From positions 496,001 through 560,000 of the forward strand of contig VWZS01000305.1 of assembly GCA_013397075.1 (NCBI GenBank): a stretch of 64,000 nucleotides of DNA. Direction: 5' to 3'. Made by a program: the position numbers and the translations under genes. This document shows, piece by piece, positions 47,501-60,300 of this stretch. The notes beneath the pieces are model-generated. The model saw only the letters and a program-made list of their open reading frames with translations. It was not told the DNA's origin and did not search any database. This DNA comes from Rhabdornis inornatus. Taxonomy: Eukaryota > Chordata > Aves > Passeriformes > Rhabdornithidae. Within the stretch, counting starts at the first letter, position 1. Each line of letters starts with the position of its first letter.

Positions 47501-50500
47501 TCCTCTCCATAAGGGAAGCTGCATCTGAGCTGCACTTTCACTGAGCCTCAGTTTCTCATCTGTAGAATAAGGAAGGAGGACAGCCTCAGGCCTAGCCACT
47601 CCAGGTTGCCATCTTCCCTATCTGCTTATCCATCACTGCTTGTGCTTGCTCCTGACCATGGCCAGGCTCTCTCCAGACAGCCACCTGCACAGCTCTCCCC
47701 CAGGGGTTTGTACATTCACTGTCAACTTCTGCACGAAAGACACACTGTGTCCTCCCAATACCTCCCAGGGCAGCGGTATAATAACTCTATTGTACATTTC
47801 CACAGTGGGAGAGGACTTGAATTTCTTCTCCTTGAAGCCAGGCATCCTAACTGAGATCTTCAGAGATGGCTTGGAGAAGAAGCACTCCTCATGGAAGGCA
47901 GCAAGCAGGGCAGAGGGTGAGGAAATCTCCACAGAGGGAATCTCCAGCCAATGCTGCAGCAATGCCCCCATGTGCTGACAGTGCAGGACTGAGCTGTGCA
48001 GAAAAGTGAGTAGCTCTGGGACCAGGAAGAACCCAGCCTGCAGGGTTTTGAAGGAGAATCACCACAATACGTACTTATCCCATTTGGAGAACAGAGGAGG
48101 TAAACTTTGACTGTGGCCAAGGTTTTAATACAGCATGAGACCAGCTGAGGCCTTTCTCATACATGTAGCATTTTAAGCATTCTCCTCTCTCAGGTTGCTC
48201 CATTAACTCTTAAGGGTTGGGCTTACACTGCTCTTGATCTCTCTCACTGAATCTGTAGCAGCATCTCTTTCCTTAATTGGACCTCTAATTTCAATAGATT
48301 TTTGGCAGTACAGTACCTTTAGGCTTTGGTTGAAACTGATGGCTTGCTTCAAAAGTTAGGGACGGAGCCACTGTCAAGCAGACACCTACAGAGAAAACGT
48401 GACCCCAAGGGTTTCCTTCCCATAGAAAAACAAGCTAAATGCTACGTACTCATGACATTCAAAGCTCTATTATAATGCAGAAACATAGAAGTACAGAAAT
48501 AATGGGGTGTGAGCAGCCTAAACTTTGGCCTTCTTTAATGTTTGGCTACTTGACTTTACAATTTTAATGATTCTTTCAAGGAACCATTTTTGCATCCAAT
48601 GCAGTACTTTTTGCAATGGCATGTAAACTTTGATGGATTCTGTTTCAAAGTGGAGAAAGATGCCTTGTAGTTTTCTGCTGATTTTCACCATTTTTGCATT
48701 TTTCCCTCACACACTCTCGCCCACTGAGAGTAGATTCACAAACCCATTGCAGAAATATGCAGGGGATCAGCAATGCAAAAGCCATCCACATCCTTGTCCC
48801 CATGCCATGGATGATGGGAGTCTGATGAGTCTGACCCTCGAGCCCTGCCAGACAGGCTTCTTGAACTTGACAGCACCACTTGTGTGCAGGGAGATGACTC
48901 ACTTGAGCAGAGACTGTGGGATCTGTCCCTACGTGTTAAGCCACTTTCTTCATAGCAGATACTGGCTGTTCAAACAACACTCACGTTTTTATTTTGAGCT
49001 ATTGTTTACAAGTACAGACTAACAACAGTGGGAGAATGGAAATCTGCTACCAGCCAGCACTCTCCCAGCACTCTCAAAAGCAGAAACTACATTATTGGAG
49101 AGGATCAGAATGGACAATTGCTCTAAATACATTAAAAAGATGTTATTATCTGTCAGAGATTTCACATTTCCTAAGAGGAACGCGAATATCTGGCACTTTC
49201 TCTAGCAGGTTAGAGGAGTAATTACTAGTGCAGAGACTTAGACTCTTATCTCTGACAAGTTGTCAAGGATTTCTGAGACTAGTGAAGTATCACAATGTTT
49301 TCAAAATATCAGCAAATTTTCTAGCGAAGAGCTGTACGGTTATGGGTGCTTGACTACAGCACCTCTTAAAAGCACCTCTTAATGGCTGTCAGAAGTAATT
49401 TGCAGTGTCGCTCAGCAGAGGCAACAGATGGTTTAATATCCAGGCCTTTTGTTCTGCACAGGCATGTCAGCTAAGTACATATTGTACCCAAAGGAAATTT
49501 CTACCCATTCTTTGTACATTTGCTTCTTTTTGTGTGAAATTGCCTGCTACTCCAGCAGGCCAGTTCAAAGTCCCTCATCAAAACCATAATTGTGGTTCAA
49601 CCAACTGTGTTTTACAGGAGGGAAAATGACTTCACCACAAGTGCTCAAAACAGATGTCATTCCAAACTTACAAGTCATCAAGGTACAAGGACATTTTGTA
49701 TGACCTGCCTTGATTTTCAAAAGCTGAGTTGTATTGAGCAGTTATCTCAACGATTTTGTGTTGTTCTCCTTTCTAATATAGCAGTGGGCTCCTTTCTGCA
49801 GAGGATTCTGTATGCCTTGAATGCCCATGATGAGCTGGCAGGCACAAGTGACTTCTTATGTCTGGGTTTTCTTCAGCAGAAACATGGTTGATACGTCACT
49901 GAGATCAGAACAAAAGGTCAAGGAAAGCAAAACAAAGAAATTTAATCTGGAGTTTGCTACTCCTCTCTCCACATGGTGAGAAAATCCTTATGTATTTCCC
50001 TTTTTCAGTTTCAGCCCTCTACATGTTGAAAAGTATTATGTATCTGTTAACACAGAATTAATACCTAAGATTAGTAATGAGGGAAAAGCCTATGTCAGCC
50101 AAAACAAGGACTCAAAGTCAGTCAAATGAGATTCCAGAGAAATCAGACTTCATTATTCCTAGCATTGTTAGAAAGATATCTTCTCTTTCACCCCAGAAGT
50201 TCTCCATTTGAACAAAGAAAGTTCAGGTAATTTAACGAAGAGGCTAGCATTCAGCTCTGTTAGGAAAAGCTTCAGTGACTCATCCTCAAGAGTATACGAA
50301 ATGAAGAGTTGACCTGATCATGTGGGGACTCCAGAAATGACAAGTGAAACAGGGGTTGAGCTTCAGGAGGGAGGTGGACATATCCCCCAAGCTGCAAGTG
50401 CTGATTTGAGGGCTGCTGCTACCAAATGTTCAGTCTCCAGAAGAAGGCTGTCAAGAAATGGCCTCTGATAATAAATAATCCTAGAATCATTGTATTTCTT

Positions 50501-53500
50501 CCCTCTAGCCCCATGTGTCATTCGTCAGAAGATAAAATGAAACAACACGAGGCCATCAGGGTGGTCTCTGTCCCTCTCATGACCATTTGGCCCCTGTGCT
50601 CTCATTGGATCTTCTTAACCTCACCAGTTTTATTTTCTGTTTTCCTCGGTTCATTTTCTGTTTATTTTCCTCCCATTGACTGAAATGTAATTTCTGTTCT
50701 TTTTTTTTAATGTTTAAGCCATAACAATTAACTAGAAGACAAAATTTCATACCTTATTTAACCTCACCCATCCATAGAAATCCAGTAAAACGTGATCCAA
50801 TTGCATGTCTGTAACACTTTCTACTCGTTCCAGTACATTTATTTCAATTTGGTGGGAAAGCTGTTCCTTGTGGCAAAGAGAACGTATTTTGCACTGGTTT
50901 GTAATAGCATTGATAACTTATACTGCAAGGAGACAAACCATAACCATATTTATTAGATCATTAGCACTGTTTTAGAGAAGAGCCAACGAGCAGCACATAG
51001 GGAAAAAAGTGAGTTATCAGCAAAGGCCAATAGGTGCAAAAACTTTGGAGGGAATCCACAGGCAGCACACAGCAGTCATGAAGCAGACACTTTTGATCTC
51101 TCCAGTTAGTTATCTCAGTGAGAGTGTGTTGTGAGGCGCTGCTGTGGCTGAGCTGCAACTAGGTGCAACGGTGGGACACGAGGTTGGATGTAAATGCATG
51201 TGGTTTGTTTCCTTTAATGACAGCACTGACACATGTAGCACTGAAGGGTCCCAGTGTGATCACTTCTGAAGCAGTGACACCCACAAACTAGATGCCTTTG
51301 TTGCATTTATATGTACACACAATCTCAAAATTATATACACCAGACTATGCTTTCAGGCTGGCAGGCTTCCCAACAGAAGTGTCCTGTTTTTTCTTTAGGA
51401 GCATTGTAGATTTGTTCTTCTGGTCAATAATGTTGTTTTTGCTCAGTTTGGTCACACACCCTTCTCTTAGTCTCATTGGGAAGCTCCCTCTGCAAAACAG
51501 TACTTCATTAGGAGATAATTTTTGCATCAATAACATACCTTGGTGGCTGTGCATTGTCTATATTACAAAATAAGGGGAATGTCAGTGGCATAGAATCAAG
51601 TTTGTTAAATTATAACACAAGGCAAATAAATCCATTGAAAACAACTTTTTTGGTAGCTGAACAGAAAATGCCTTGCTCTTCACCAACTCATTAGTGGAAG
51701 GTCCAGGAGATGAGTGACTGTACATGGTGATGACCTTTTGTGCTGAGGTAGTACATCACCAGAGAAAAAGATCAGAAAAATATCAAGCGGTGCAGGAGAA
51801 CAGGTAAAACCCAGTTGTATGTAACATATTCTATATACCTACAATGAAAAGGCACTTTAAAAAGCAACAAGTTGCTGTGACCTCACATTATCTTTGAACT
51901 ATTACTAGGTTGAAAATGTGCATGCTTAAAGCTCCTTCTTGAGAGACACTGGTGAAAAAGGCTAGATAATACTTTTTTTATGCCTGAGAGGCACAAAAAG
52001 TACCCTGAGTTAAAGAGATAATGCCAATTTTATGGTCATTTTAAAAGAAATAATTTAAAATTAGGTTCAAAACAAGTATCTGAAATTCTCTGAAAAGTGT
52101 TTTCTTCCTTTGAAAAAAAAAAATTTGCAGTTGCATCTTTCAATTCTCTCTCTTCTCCCACTCCCACTCCTTTCTTGGTATGGTGAAAATCCTAACAAGC
52201 AAGAGTCCAGGCTGCCTACAGTCAAATTTACATCTCACTGTTATTATGATGGAAGATGTGGTATGGGTTGGAACTACAAGCAGAGGTGCAGTGCTATTAC
52301 TGTGAAAACTAAGTGTTCTCCAATACATAGCATAGAAAAAAACTGTGTGGTTGTAAATATATAGAAAGAATTAAAAATTATTAATTAATGAATGAAGGCT
52401 GCCCTTTGTTCAGAACTGCCTTTTTGTGTTGTGTTTGGCAGCCGAAGTCCCATGTTGAAGATTTCATAATGCCTAGGATTGTACTGAAATAGGAGCTCAG
52501 CCCTGTGCTTGATGTTTTCCAACTCTCTACCACAGAACAGCTTGGAATAAAAAAGTCTGTTATTAACATGTTGCTCAAAAGCAGTTTGAAAATACAAAAA
52601 CTCCAACATATATTTTTGTCTTAAAAAGACACACTGAGAATTCTTTGCTGCCTCAGGAAATAAATATGCAGCTTGATGGGCCATGCCCTGTTTTGGGAAA
52701 AAGTTACACAGAATTTCTTTTCTCTTATTCCGAAATAAATGATCATGACCTGACCAGGTGTTCTTTTCATCTTTGCAGATTATTTCTTCTCTTTTTTCCA
52801 GCTTACACAGACCAACTGCACCACAAACAAGAGAATGATGCATTACAGTTGAAGATGACAAAAGTTTGCCTTCCTCTTACTCAAGCAGCTCAAGCAATAA
52901 TGGTAGTTTTGACATTTAATTCTTGCATCCTGGTAAGTCCATGAGGTCTTTGCTAGCTGAAAATTCAGGTATTCAGAATACAGGAGAGATCCTTGCTGAC
53001 CGGCAGAGCTCGGCTGATCCTGTGTTGTAGTCCTTACAGAGGAGGACAAATAATGTTGTAACAATCTCCTCCCATTAGTTTTCCTCTTCCAACATGTGAG
53101 TTCCCCGCCCACCTTAATTTGTTGATGAGGAGGTTGGCAGGCAGGAATGAGTGAAGTTAGAGCATCAGGTGTTGGTGGAGCAGTCTTCCTGGCTCAATGC
53201 TCACAAATCAAAACCAGCTTCTGCAGGAGATTCCCTCTATGCCTAGCAGTGTATCTCAGCTTTGCCTCCAGACCCAAATATTTTGACCCCATGGAGGCCC
53301 AGCACAGCTCCGGTGTACAGAGCTGAACTCAGGGACTGTCCAGATGTGGGCAGCACTCAGCTCCTTCAACATGTGCAAACCTCTCTGATAGTGTCCATCA
53401 CTGATATTTTGTGGGACCACCAACTCCCATGAGCACATCTTCTCTAGTTCTTGCTGGGCTTTGAGTAAAGCACATGGGTTCCTAAGCGCAAAACTACCAT

Positions 53501-54349
53501 CAGCTTCAATAGGGCAACATCAGGCCTTTTGCATCTTCTGCTGTGTTGGTTTTCACTCAGCACCACCAGGCTGCACGAATTAGCCCACTCCTAAAAAGGA
53601 TGAAGAGAAATTTTGTGTGGCTGCTGATGACACTGCCAACTCTACATCTCACCTAGCTGGACAAGGGGAAAATACAGAAAGGCCATGCAAGTCTGAATTT
53701 GGCCATCTCTCTTCTCAGACACATCTGTTTCCATGCAAGCAAGAAGAAAATGGGTGACTAATACACAGCTCTGTGGCTCAGCAGCTGGCCCCTGGATCCT
53801 CCTCCATGGCACTAAATGTGTTCCTGGGAAACACAAGGTTGAGATTTTAAATGAGGAATTAATGAAAATGCACTCTTTTTCCTGCTTGTTGTCTCTTTAA
53901 ATTCAGTTTCCATGGAAACAGCTATGGAAAGGCTGTCTGGAGGGAGCCAGGAGAGATCTCTGCCTGGCCATATTCCACTCTGGGTTGCCAGCTGAGCCAC
54001 CCCAATTGTCAGCTTTTACAGAGGCTTTTGCTATCGTCATTTACGCTTGGAATATGTGTGATGACTCCTCATGGATTCCCTCTCTAAGGAGTCCTGAGGT
54101 GGTCAGCCATGCTCCTGTCACCTGCAGCTGGGTTCTTTGCAAGTGGAGCTCCTCTCCTTCTATCCGGTGGAGCACAGGCTCATCTGAACCCCCCTGACGC
54201 TGCTTTGCTGCAAATGTCACCCCTGTTAGAGACATCCATTCCACGGCTTTTTTCTTTTTGAAAGTGGTGGTGCATGTGATCCGAGTACACAGGCTGAGCT
54301 GGGAACAGTGGCAGAGGGACAACTTTGTTGTTAATTCAGTGTTTATCCT

Positions 54350-54885
54350 GGGGGAACATTTGAGATCCCTCCTGGAGTACTGCATCCAGCCCGGGGGTTC
54401 CCAGTACAAGGCAGACACAGACCTGCTGGATAAGGTCCAGAGGAAAGAAACTAAAATGGCTAGAGGGCTGGAGCACCTCTCCTACAAAGACAGGCTGAGA
54501 GATTTGGGCATGTTCAGCCTGGAGAAGCAAAAGCCCCAGGGAGACCTTTTTGCAGCCTTCAGTACACTAAAGGGGCTTACAAGAAAGAAAGAGAGACACT
54601 TTTTTTTCAGGGCCTGTAGTGAAAGGACAAGGTGCAATGGTTTTAAAGAGGCTAGGTTTAGACTGGACATCAGAAAGAAATGTTTCTACATGAGGGTAGT
54701 GAAATATTGGAACAAATTGTCCTAGAAATTGTGGATGCTTTATGCCTGGAAGTGTTCAAGGCCATGTTGGATGGAACCCTTAGCAACCTGGTCTAGTGGA
54801 AAGTGTCCCTGCCCAGGGCAGGGGCTTTGGAACTAAATGGTCTTTAAGGTTCCTTTCAACCCAAACTGTTCTATGATCCTGTGAG
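54350..54885 (+). mobile_element. CR1 3' fragment, about 535 bp
   Basis: CTCCTGGAGTACTGCATCCA, CTGGAGCACCTCTCCTA, GGCTGAGAGATTTGGG, CTGGAGAAGC and GACTGGACATCAGAAAGAAA lead to AACCTGGTCTAGTGG and CAACCCAAACTGTTCTATGA. The frame across it encodes the C-terminal end of a CR1 ORF2-type protein and then non-coding tail; it is broken. Confidence 0.92.
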
Positions 54886-55672
54886 CAGGATCCAAAGCAG
54901 ATGGTGTTTGTGTAGATCCACTCTTTTTCCAGGTGAACAAAACCAAAGGGTCTTAAACCTACAATGTTTGGTGGTGACACGGTCCCAGAAAATGGGGCTG
55001 GTCTTACAACTGCCGACATGCATCCGCTTCGACTTTTATTAGCATTTGAGGAGCCTCTAGTGTGTCCATGTAAGGTTGTCTTAAAGAAAATTTTTTCAGT
55101 GGAATTTTCAGTGGAAGTTGACTAACAATACAACATCTATCAACCCTCCCAGCTGAGTTCCGCAAACACAGTTCCAATGTAAAAACAAAAGTAATTTTTA
55201 AATGTAATTAATTTTAAATGTAACTAATCCTAATCATCCTAATAGTTCAGTGTTAGCTGTTATTGCTTCAGATACATATAAAAACATTGTCCTCCTTGGT
55301 TACCTAAATGCTTGCCTATAATTAGAAAGGCAGACTATCATATCTGAGATGTAATACTGAGATCATTTTCTGTGAGCCAGATGAGCAATTTCTTGCATAT
55401 TGTACCAGAAAAAACTCTCTGCTTGCTGCTGGTACAGACTCAGATGGAGTATAACCTTCACTGTTGAGCAAGCAGACTTCAAAGAGGATGTAAACTTGTT
55501 CTGGGGGGAATTCAGAGAGCAATGGACATAACCAGAAGTCTGGAAAATAGACCTATGAGACAGAACTGAACAAACTGAAGGTATTTAGTATGAGAGGAAG
55601 CAAATCAAAGGGCAACATGTCAGTAAAAGGATAAAGTAAAGAAGAGAGAAAGATAATGAAATGCTTTCCATG

Positions 55673-55862
55673 CCATAGACTCATAGAGTGGTTTGGATTG
55701 GAAAGGACTTTAAAGATATCTAGTCCAAACCCCCTGCAGTGGAGAGGGACTCCTTCCACTAGACTAGGTTGCTCAGAGCCCTGGCCAACCTGGCCTTGAA
55801 CACTGCCAGGAATGGGGCATCCACAACTTCTCTGGGAAACATGTGCCAGTGTCTCCAGCATG
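55673..55862 (-). mobile_element. CR1 3' fragment (minus orientation)
   Basis: The plus strand reads CATAGACTCATAGAGTGGTT, GGATTGGAAAGGACTTTAAA, a CTAGACTAGGTTGCTCAGAG-type block and GCATCCACAACTTCTCTGGG. This is the reverse complement of a CR1 3' end, about 190 bp. Confidence 0.9.
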
Positions 55863-56344
55863 TCCATGTCTCTCCTTTGCTCACAGTGGACAGAAGGGAG
55901 ATAACAAGGTTAAACTGCAAAGGGGGAAAACTTACCCAGGGATAGATAAAGTCATAAAATAAAAACTTAGGTTTTTCTAAGCCAAATACCCCTCCTGACA
56001 TTTCTCTGAGATGCCCTCCTATCTTCGGACAGCCTGTTCCAACACTTCCTTGTGAGTTCCCTTTCTGGGAAGCTAAGCTTAATTCTCTACTTTTTATTCC
56101 CAGTAAACAATTCACCAGCTGTGTTCTCCTCACTTTCGTGGCCTTTGGGCACACCATGATGTTCTGATCCCTCTCACAGGAGCTGCTCCTCTAGCCACCA
56201 TTTCCCTCCCACACAGGAGGGCACCGTCACGGTAGTGCCTCCTCTCTCCAGGCTGCTCCTCCAGCTCCCCTAGATCATTTGCCTGCTGCTGTCTTTCTCC
56301 AGCATGCTGGGATAACTCTTTTGGTACAAGGAGGGAATAACTTC

Positions 56345-56884
56345 CTGCTCTGCTCTGCGCTGGGGCTGCCTCACCTTGAGTCCTGTGTACAGTTTCGGGT
56401 GCCACAATATAAAAAAGACATTAAGCTGTTAGAGAGCATCCTAAGGAGGGCGATGAGGATGGTGAAGGTCCTTGAGCAGAAGCCGTGTGAGGAGCAGCTG
56501 AGGTCCCTTGTTCTGTTCTGCCTGAAGGAGATGGAGGGGAGCCCTCACTGCAGTTACAGCTTCCTCATGAGGCCAAGAGGAGGACAGCCACTGATCTCTG
56601 CTCTGTTGTGACCAGAGACAGGACTCCAGGGAATGGCCTGAAGCTGTGTCAGGGGAGGTTTAGGTTGGATATCAGGAAAAGGTTCTTCAGTCAGAGGGTG
56701 TTTGGGCACTGGAACAGCTCCCCAGGGAAGTGGTCACAGCACCAGCCTGGCATAGATGAAGCAGCATTTGGACAATGCTCTCAGGCACAGGGTGTGACAC
56801 TTAAGGATGTCCTCTGCAGGGCCGGCAGTTGGACACAATGACCCCTATGGGTGCCTTCGCCCCCAGGATATTCTGTGATATTGG
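56345..56884 (+). mobile_element. CR1 3' fragment upstream of GTF2F2
   Basis: CCTCACCTTGAGTCCTGTGT, ACAATATAAAAAAGACATTA, AGGAGCAGCTGAGG and TTGGATATCAGGAAAAGGTT lead to ATATTCTGTGATATT. It is a subfamily different from the 54350 copy. Its 3' end is about 217 bp before the GTF2F2 start codon, at the edge of the CpG island. Confidence 0.9.
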
Positions 56885-56919
56885 AACTTTCTGCGGCCAC
56901 CACCCACTCCTGCCCCTCA

Positions 56920-57370
56920 CCACGGCTCCGCCAGGGCGGGGACCCGAACCCGCGGCCCGACGCAGGGAGGGCCCGCCCCGCCGTGCAGTGCGAGCGGAGG
57001 AGGTTTGTCCCTCACCGGCCGCCGTCTGCCGGGTGCGCTCCGCTTCCGCGCTGTGTGCTTGCTCGTCTCGTCCGCCGCCCGGCCCGGCCGCTGCCCCGCC
57101 ATGAGCGACAAGGGCGAGCTGGACCTCACCGGTGCCAAGCAGAACACGGGCATGTGGCTGGTGAAGGTGAGGAGCCGCCGCAGCGGCCCCGGGCCCGGCC
57201 CAGCGTGGCCCGTGGCAGCCGGGCCCCTCCGTGCGTCCCCGCCCCGCGTGCCCGGGGTGGGCGGCCTGAGTCCGGGGTTGCCCGCGTCAGGCTTGCCCTG
57301 TGGCCCGGGACACCCACTGTCCTTGTTCCCCTTCTCGGGGACAGCGTCGGGTTGCCCCGGACGCTTGCTG
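56920..57370 (+). promoter_or_regulatory. GTF2F2: GTF2F2 CpG-island promoter
   Basis: A GC- and CpG-dense block begins abruptly after the CR1 end and spans the start codon and beginning of intron 1. An ETS-type CTTCCG (57043-57048) lies about 55 bp before the ATG, a plausible transcription start zone. There is no TATA box. Confidence 0.8.
57101..57166 (+). CDS. GTF2F2: GTF2F2 exon 1
   Basis: Residues 1-22, ending after CTGGTGAAG at donor GTGAGG, phase 0. It is GC-rich, inside the CpG island. Confidence 0.95.
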
Positions 57371-60300
57371 AGTAAAGGAGACACTGCAGGGAAAGTTGGG
57401 CTACCGGGGAGTTATCGTAGGATAACTCAGAATGTTGAGGGGTTGGAATGAACCTTAAAGATCGTTCAGTCCCAACCCGCCTTGCGGTGGGCAGGGACAT
57501 CTCCCGTTAGACCAGATTGCTCAAGGCCTTTTGCCGCCTGGCTTTGAACATTTACAGGGATTGGGCATCCACAGCTTCTCTGGGCAACCTGTGCCAGTGT
57601 CTCACCACCCTCACAGTAAAACATCTCTTCATTGACCTTGCTAGTGGTTTGTGCCAAGCAACAAACACGGCAGTATAATTTTTATTTCCCCAAAACTTAG
57701 AGAGTTGTAAAAAGTTTTGAGTGCACTCAGATTCACATCCTGATTAAAAACCTGTCCATATCCAGTGAGGAAAGTGAATGCCAATGTCCTGTCATTGCAG
57801 GTCCCTTTGGTGCTAGTGGCATACAGCTGTAGTGGAGGGGCTGTGAAAAGGTAACGAGGGTGTCAAATCAAACCTGTTTGGTGCAGGGCCACACTCCAGT
57901 CTGCTGCCACCACTAACAGGCTGGCACTGCTCTGTTTCCTGGAGTGAGTGTCTTGTGGTCAAGACATTTTGCTGCCAATATGAAGCATTGATTTCAGAAT
58001 TCAAGAAAGAGGAACTTGAAGCTGATGGAGGAGCATGTGCCCTTCGAGTCCCCTCTGGGCTTGCTCCTCTTTTTCCAGACCTATGTTTATTCTGTCTTGG
58101 GAGAAACCATTCCTTCCTCTCCTTCCTCCTTTAGGGATAGGTTCAGACCATCAGCTTGAAAGAAAGGGTGGTACAAACCGTTCCTTCCTCCCCTTCCTCC
58201 TTTAGGAATAGGTTCAGACCATCAACTTGAAAGAAAGGGTGGTACCCAAATACTAGTCTTGGGTAGTGAAGGGGGGTCTAATACCATCATACTACAGCTA
58301 CCAGAACTTCTTACTGTGGCCCTTAAAAATGGTTGGGGGTCTCAGAATTGCTTTGCTGTGCAGAATTTTTGGCGGGCAGGTTGTTGCTTCTGGCCTCCTC
58401 TTCTGTACAGTCACCTGAGTGTGTTGTGTCACGAAGCCACAATGAACACTCTGCAAGTGTTCTAATTGTAGTAGCTTTTCCTGGCCACTATCAATGAATG
58501 TTGGCAGCAGAAGGCTGCAAAAATAGATCATGACATGCTGAGTGACAGGATGATAAAATGTCAGATGAAATTAAGAGTTGAAAGATCTAATCTGGCCTGC
58601 ACAGAGGAAAACTATCCTAATTATATGTACGCAGCAGTTGGGTTTCTGCTGGTTGGTGTCATTCAGGAGGAGTGTTTTTTTCTGTACATGGCGATAACTC
58701 TATAAGAACATGTCAAATGAGCTGAGTCAACATTGGTCATGGTTACAAAAGACACAGAAGACAAAAGAGAAAATATTATTGTACCGTTGTGTTGCCTCTA
58801 TCCAGGGTGCTCTGTGTAGCCGTGGTCTCATTCCCCGTGCTGTGGAAAGTGTACAGTGGACCTGGGAACAGTGCAGAGGAGAGCACCAGGTCTGGTCTTG
58901 GCAGCAAGGAATGATGAATCCTAAACCGTGGAACTCTTAAATACGTTGTTACCTTTTAGACTGGCAGGAGGATTAATTTGGAAATCTTGTAGAGCTCTGA
59001 AGCAATGAGTAATGTCGTGGGTGGATAAGAAGAAGTGGATAGGCAGAGGTGAACAGGAAAGAACCAGTTCAAACTCAAGAATTAGAGGTGCGTCAGATTA
59101 AGTCATTGATGGAGCTCAGTGCAGGCAAAGGAGGTACTTACTGATTTGCACAATGTGTAGTTAAATTTTGGAACTTCTTGCAGTTAGAAGTTCTGAATGT
59201 CAGAACTTTGCAGAATCTCAAACACAGTCAAATCCAGGTAAGAAAATTGAATTGAGAGATTAGAAAGTAATATGCTGACAAACCCCATGTCTGCTAAAAT
59301 ACCCTAGAAATTAGAAGAGCATGCTGGGGAAATAAATTTTCTTTGTATGTTCCTCCTGAAGTAACTGCCGTTGGCTGCATTTGGAGACAGGACACTGAAC
59401 TTGCTTGTCCTTTAGTCTGATACAGTTTGATGTTTCCTGAAGCAAGGAATTTTCAGGCACGTGTGTGCTTACTGTTGGTGCCACTCTGTTTAATGAGAAA
59501 ACAGGACTGAAAGGAAAGCTGGAGTATTACTCTTCCAAGTACATGATGATGTAGTCCTTCATGCATGTGTTCTGAACTTACGTCTGTCTTCTTGTATATT
59601 AATGATAGTAAAAAAATATTGAAAAGATGCTAACACTGATAGACCATAACATGGGGGATGCAGGATTTTATTTCCTTTGGATTTGAACTTGGGAACAACT
59701 ACGTCTGTTAGTAGGACTTCCAACTCAGAGGCACAACAGTGCATAGTACCTGTACTTTTTATCTTCACTAGCTGGGAAAACAAGGCTGAATTTATCCTTC
59801 CTTTGAGAGAGAGAGCATTCAGTTCTGATGGAATAAAAAACCTGGCTTATTTGATTTCCTTTTAGCATGCATTGTGCTAGCACAGGAAGTATTCCAGAGA
59901 GACTACTTAAAAGGCAATAAAAAAATGTAGTGATGAGTATTTTAGAAGCATGAGCAGTAAAAAGAGGTACCATAAAGAGAGTGAGTTGCTTTAGTACAAA
60001 TCCAGAAAGCAAATGGATTTTTGTTTCTGTGTTTTCAGTGAGAGCTAAGGTTGAGAAATAATAAGAATATTTGGTTATGTACTTGTGGTAAAGTGAAGCC
60101 TATTTAATGTTAGCCATTAGGATGTTAACTTCTTGTTTCCTGAATGTATTGGTCGGATTTTTTTATTTAATCTGCTGCGTTGTTCTATAGCTAGAAACTT
60201 GATATATTTATTTAATTATTTTTTGTATGTTCAAAGAAAAATTAAAACATAGAATCTGACATCAGTCTTTGTTTTTGTTGTATGCATTGCTTATGGATTG

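Larger units (their letters stand above)
39130..56900. other. intergenic region between GPALPP1 and GTF2F2
   Basis: About 18 kb with no gene I can support. The longest uninterrupted frame is 158 residues on the minus strand (52385-52861), a length expected by chance in a window of this size. The part near 43.4-48.1 kb is richer in G+C and in medium frames. CR1 fragments lie at 39885, 54350, 55673 and 56345. An AT-rich simple tract lies at 44504-44555. Confidence 0.7.

Noticed and set aside
47633..48120. Overlapping frames of 112 (plus), 112 and 86 (minus) residues
   Set aside because: No family recognised and frames conflict on both strands; chance is the simplest explanation.
52385..52861. 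A 158-residue minus-strand open frame, the longest outside known exons and CpG islands
   Set aside because: About this length is expected once or a few times by chance in six frames of 64 kb; no recognisable domain and no splice partners.
54258..54725. A 155-residue plus-strand frame
   Set aside because: Mostly CR1 3' region; it is element sequence, not a host gene.
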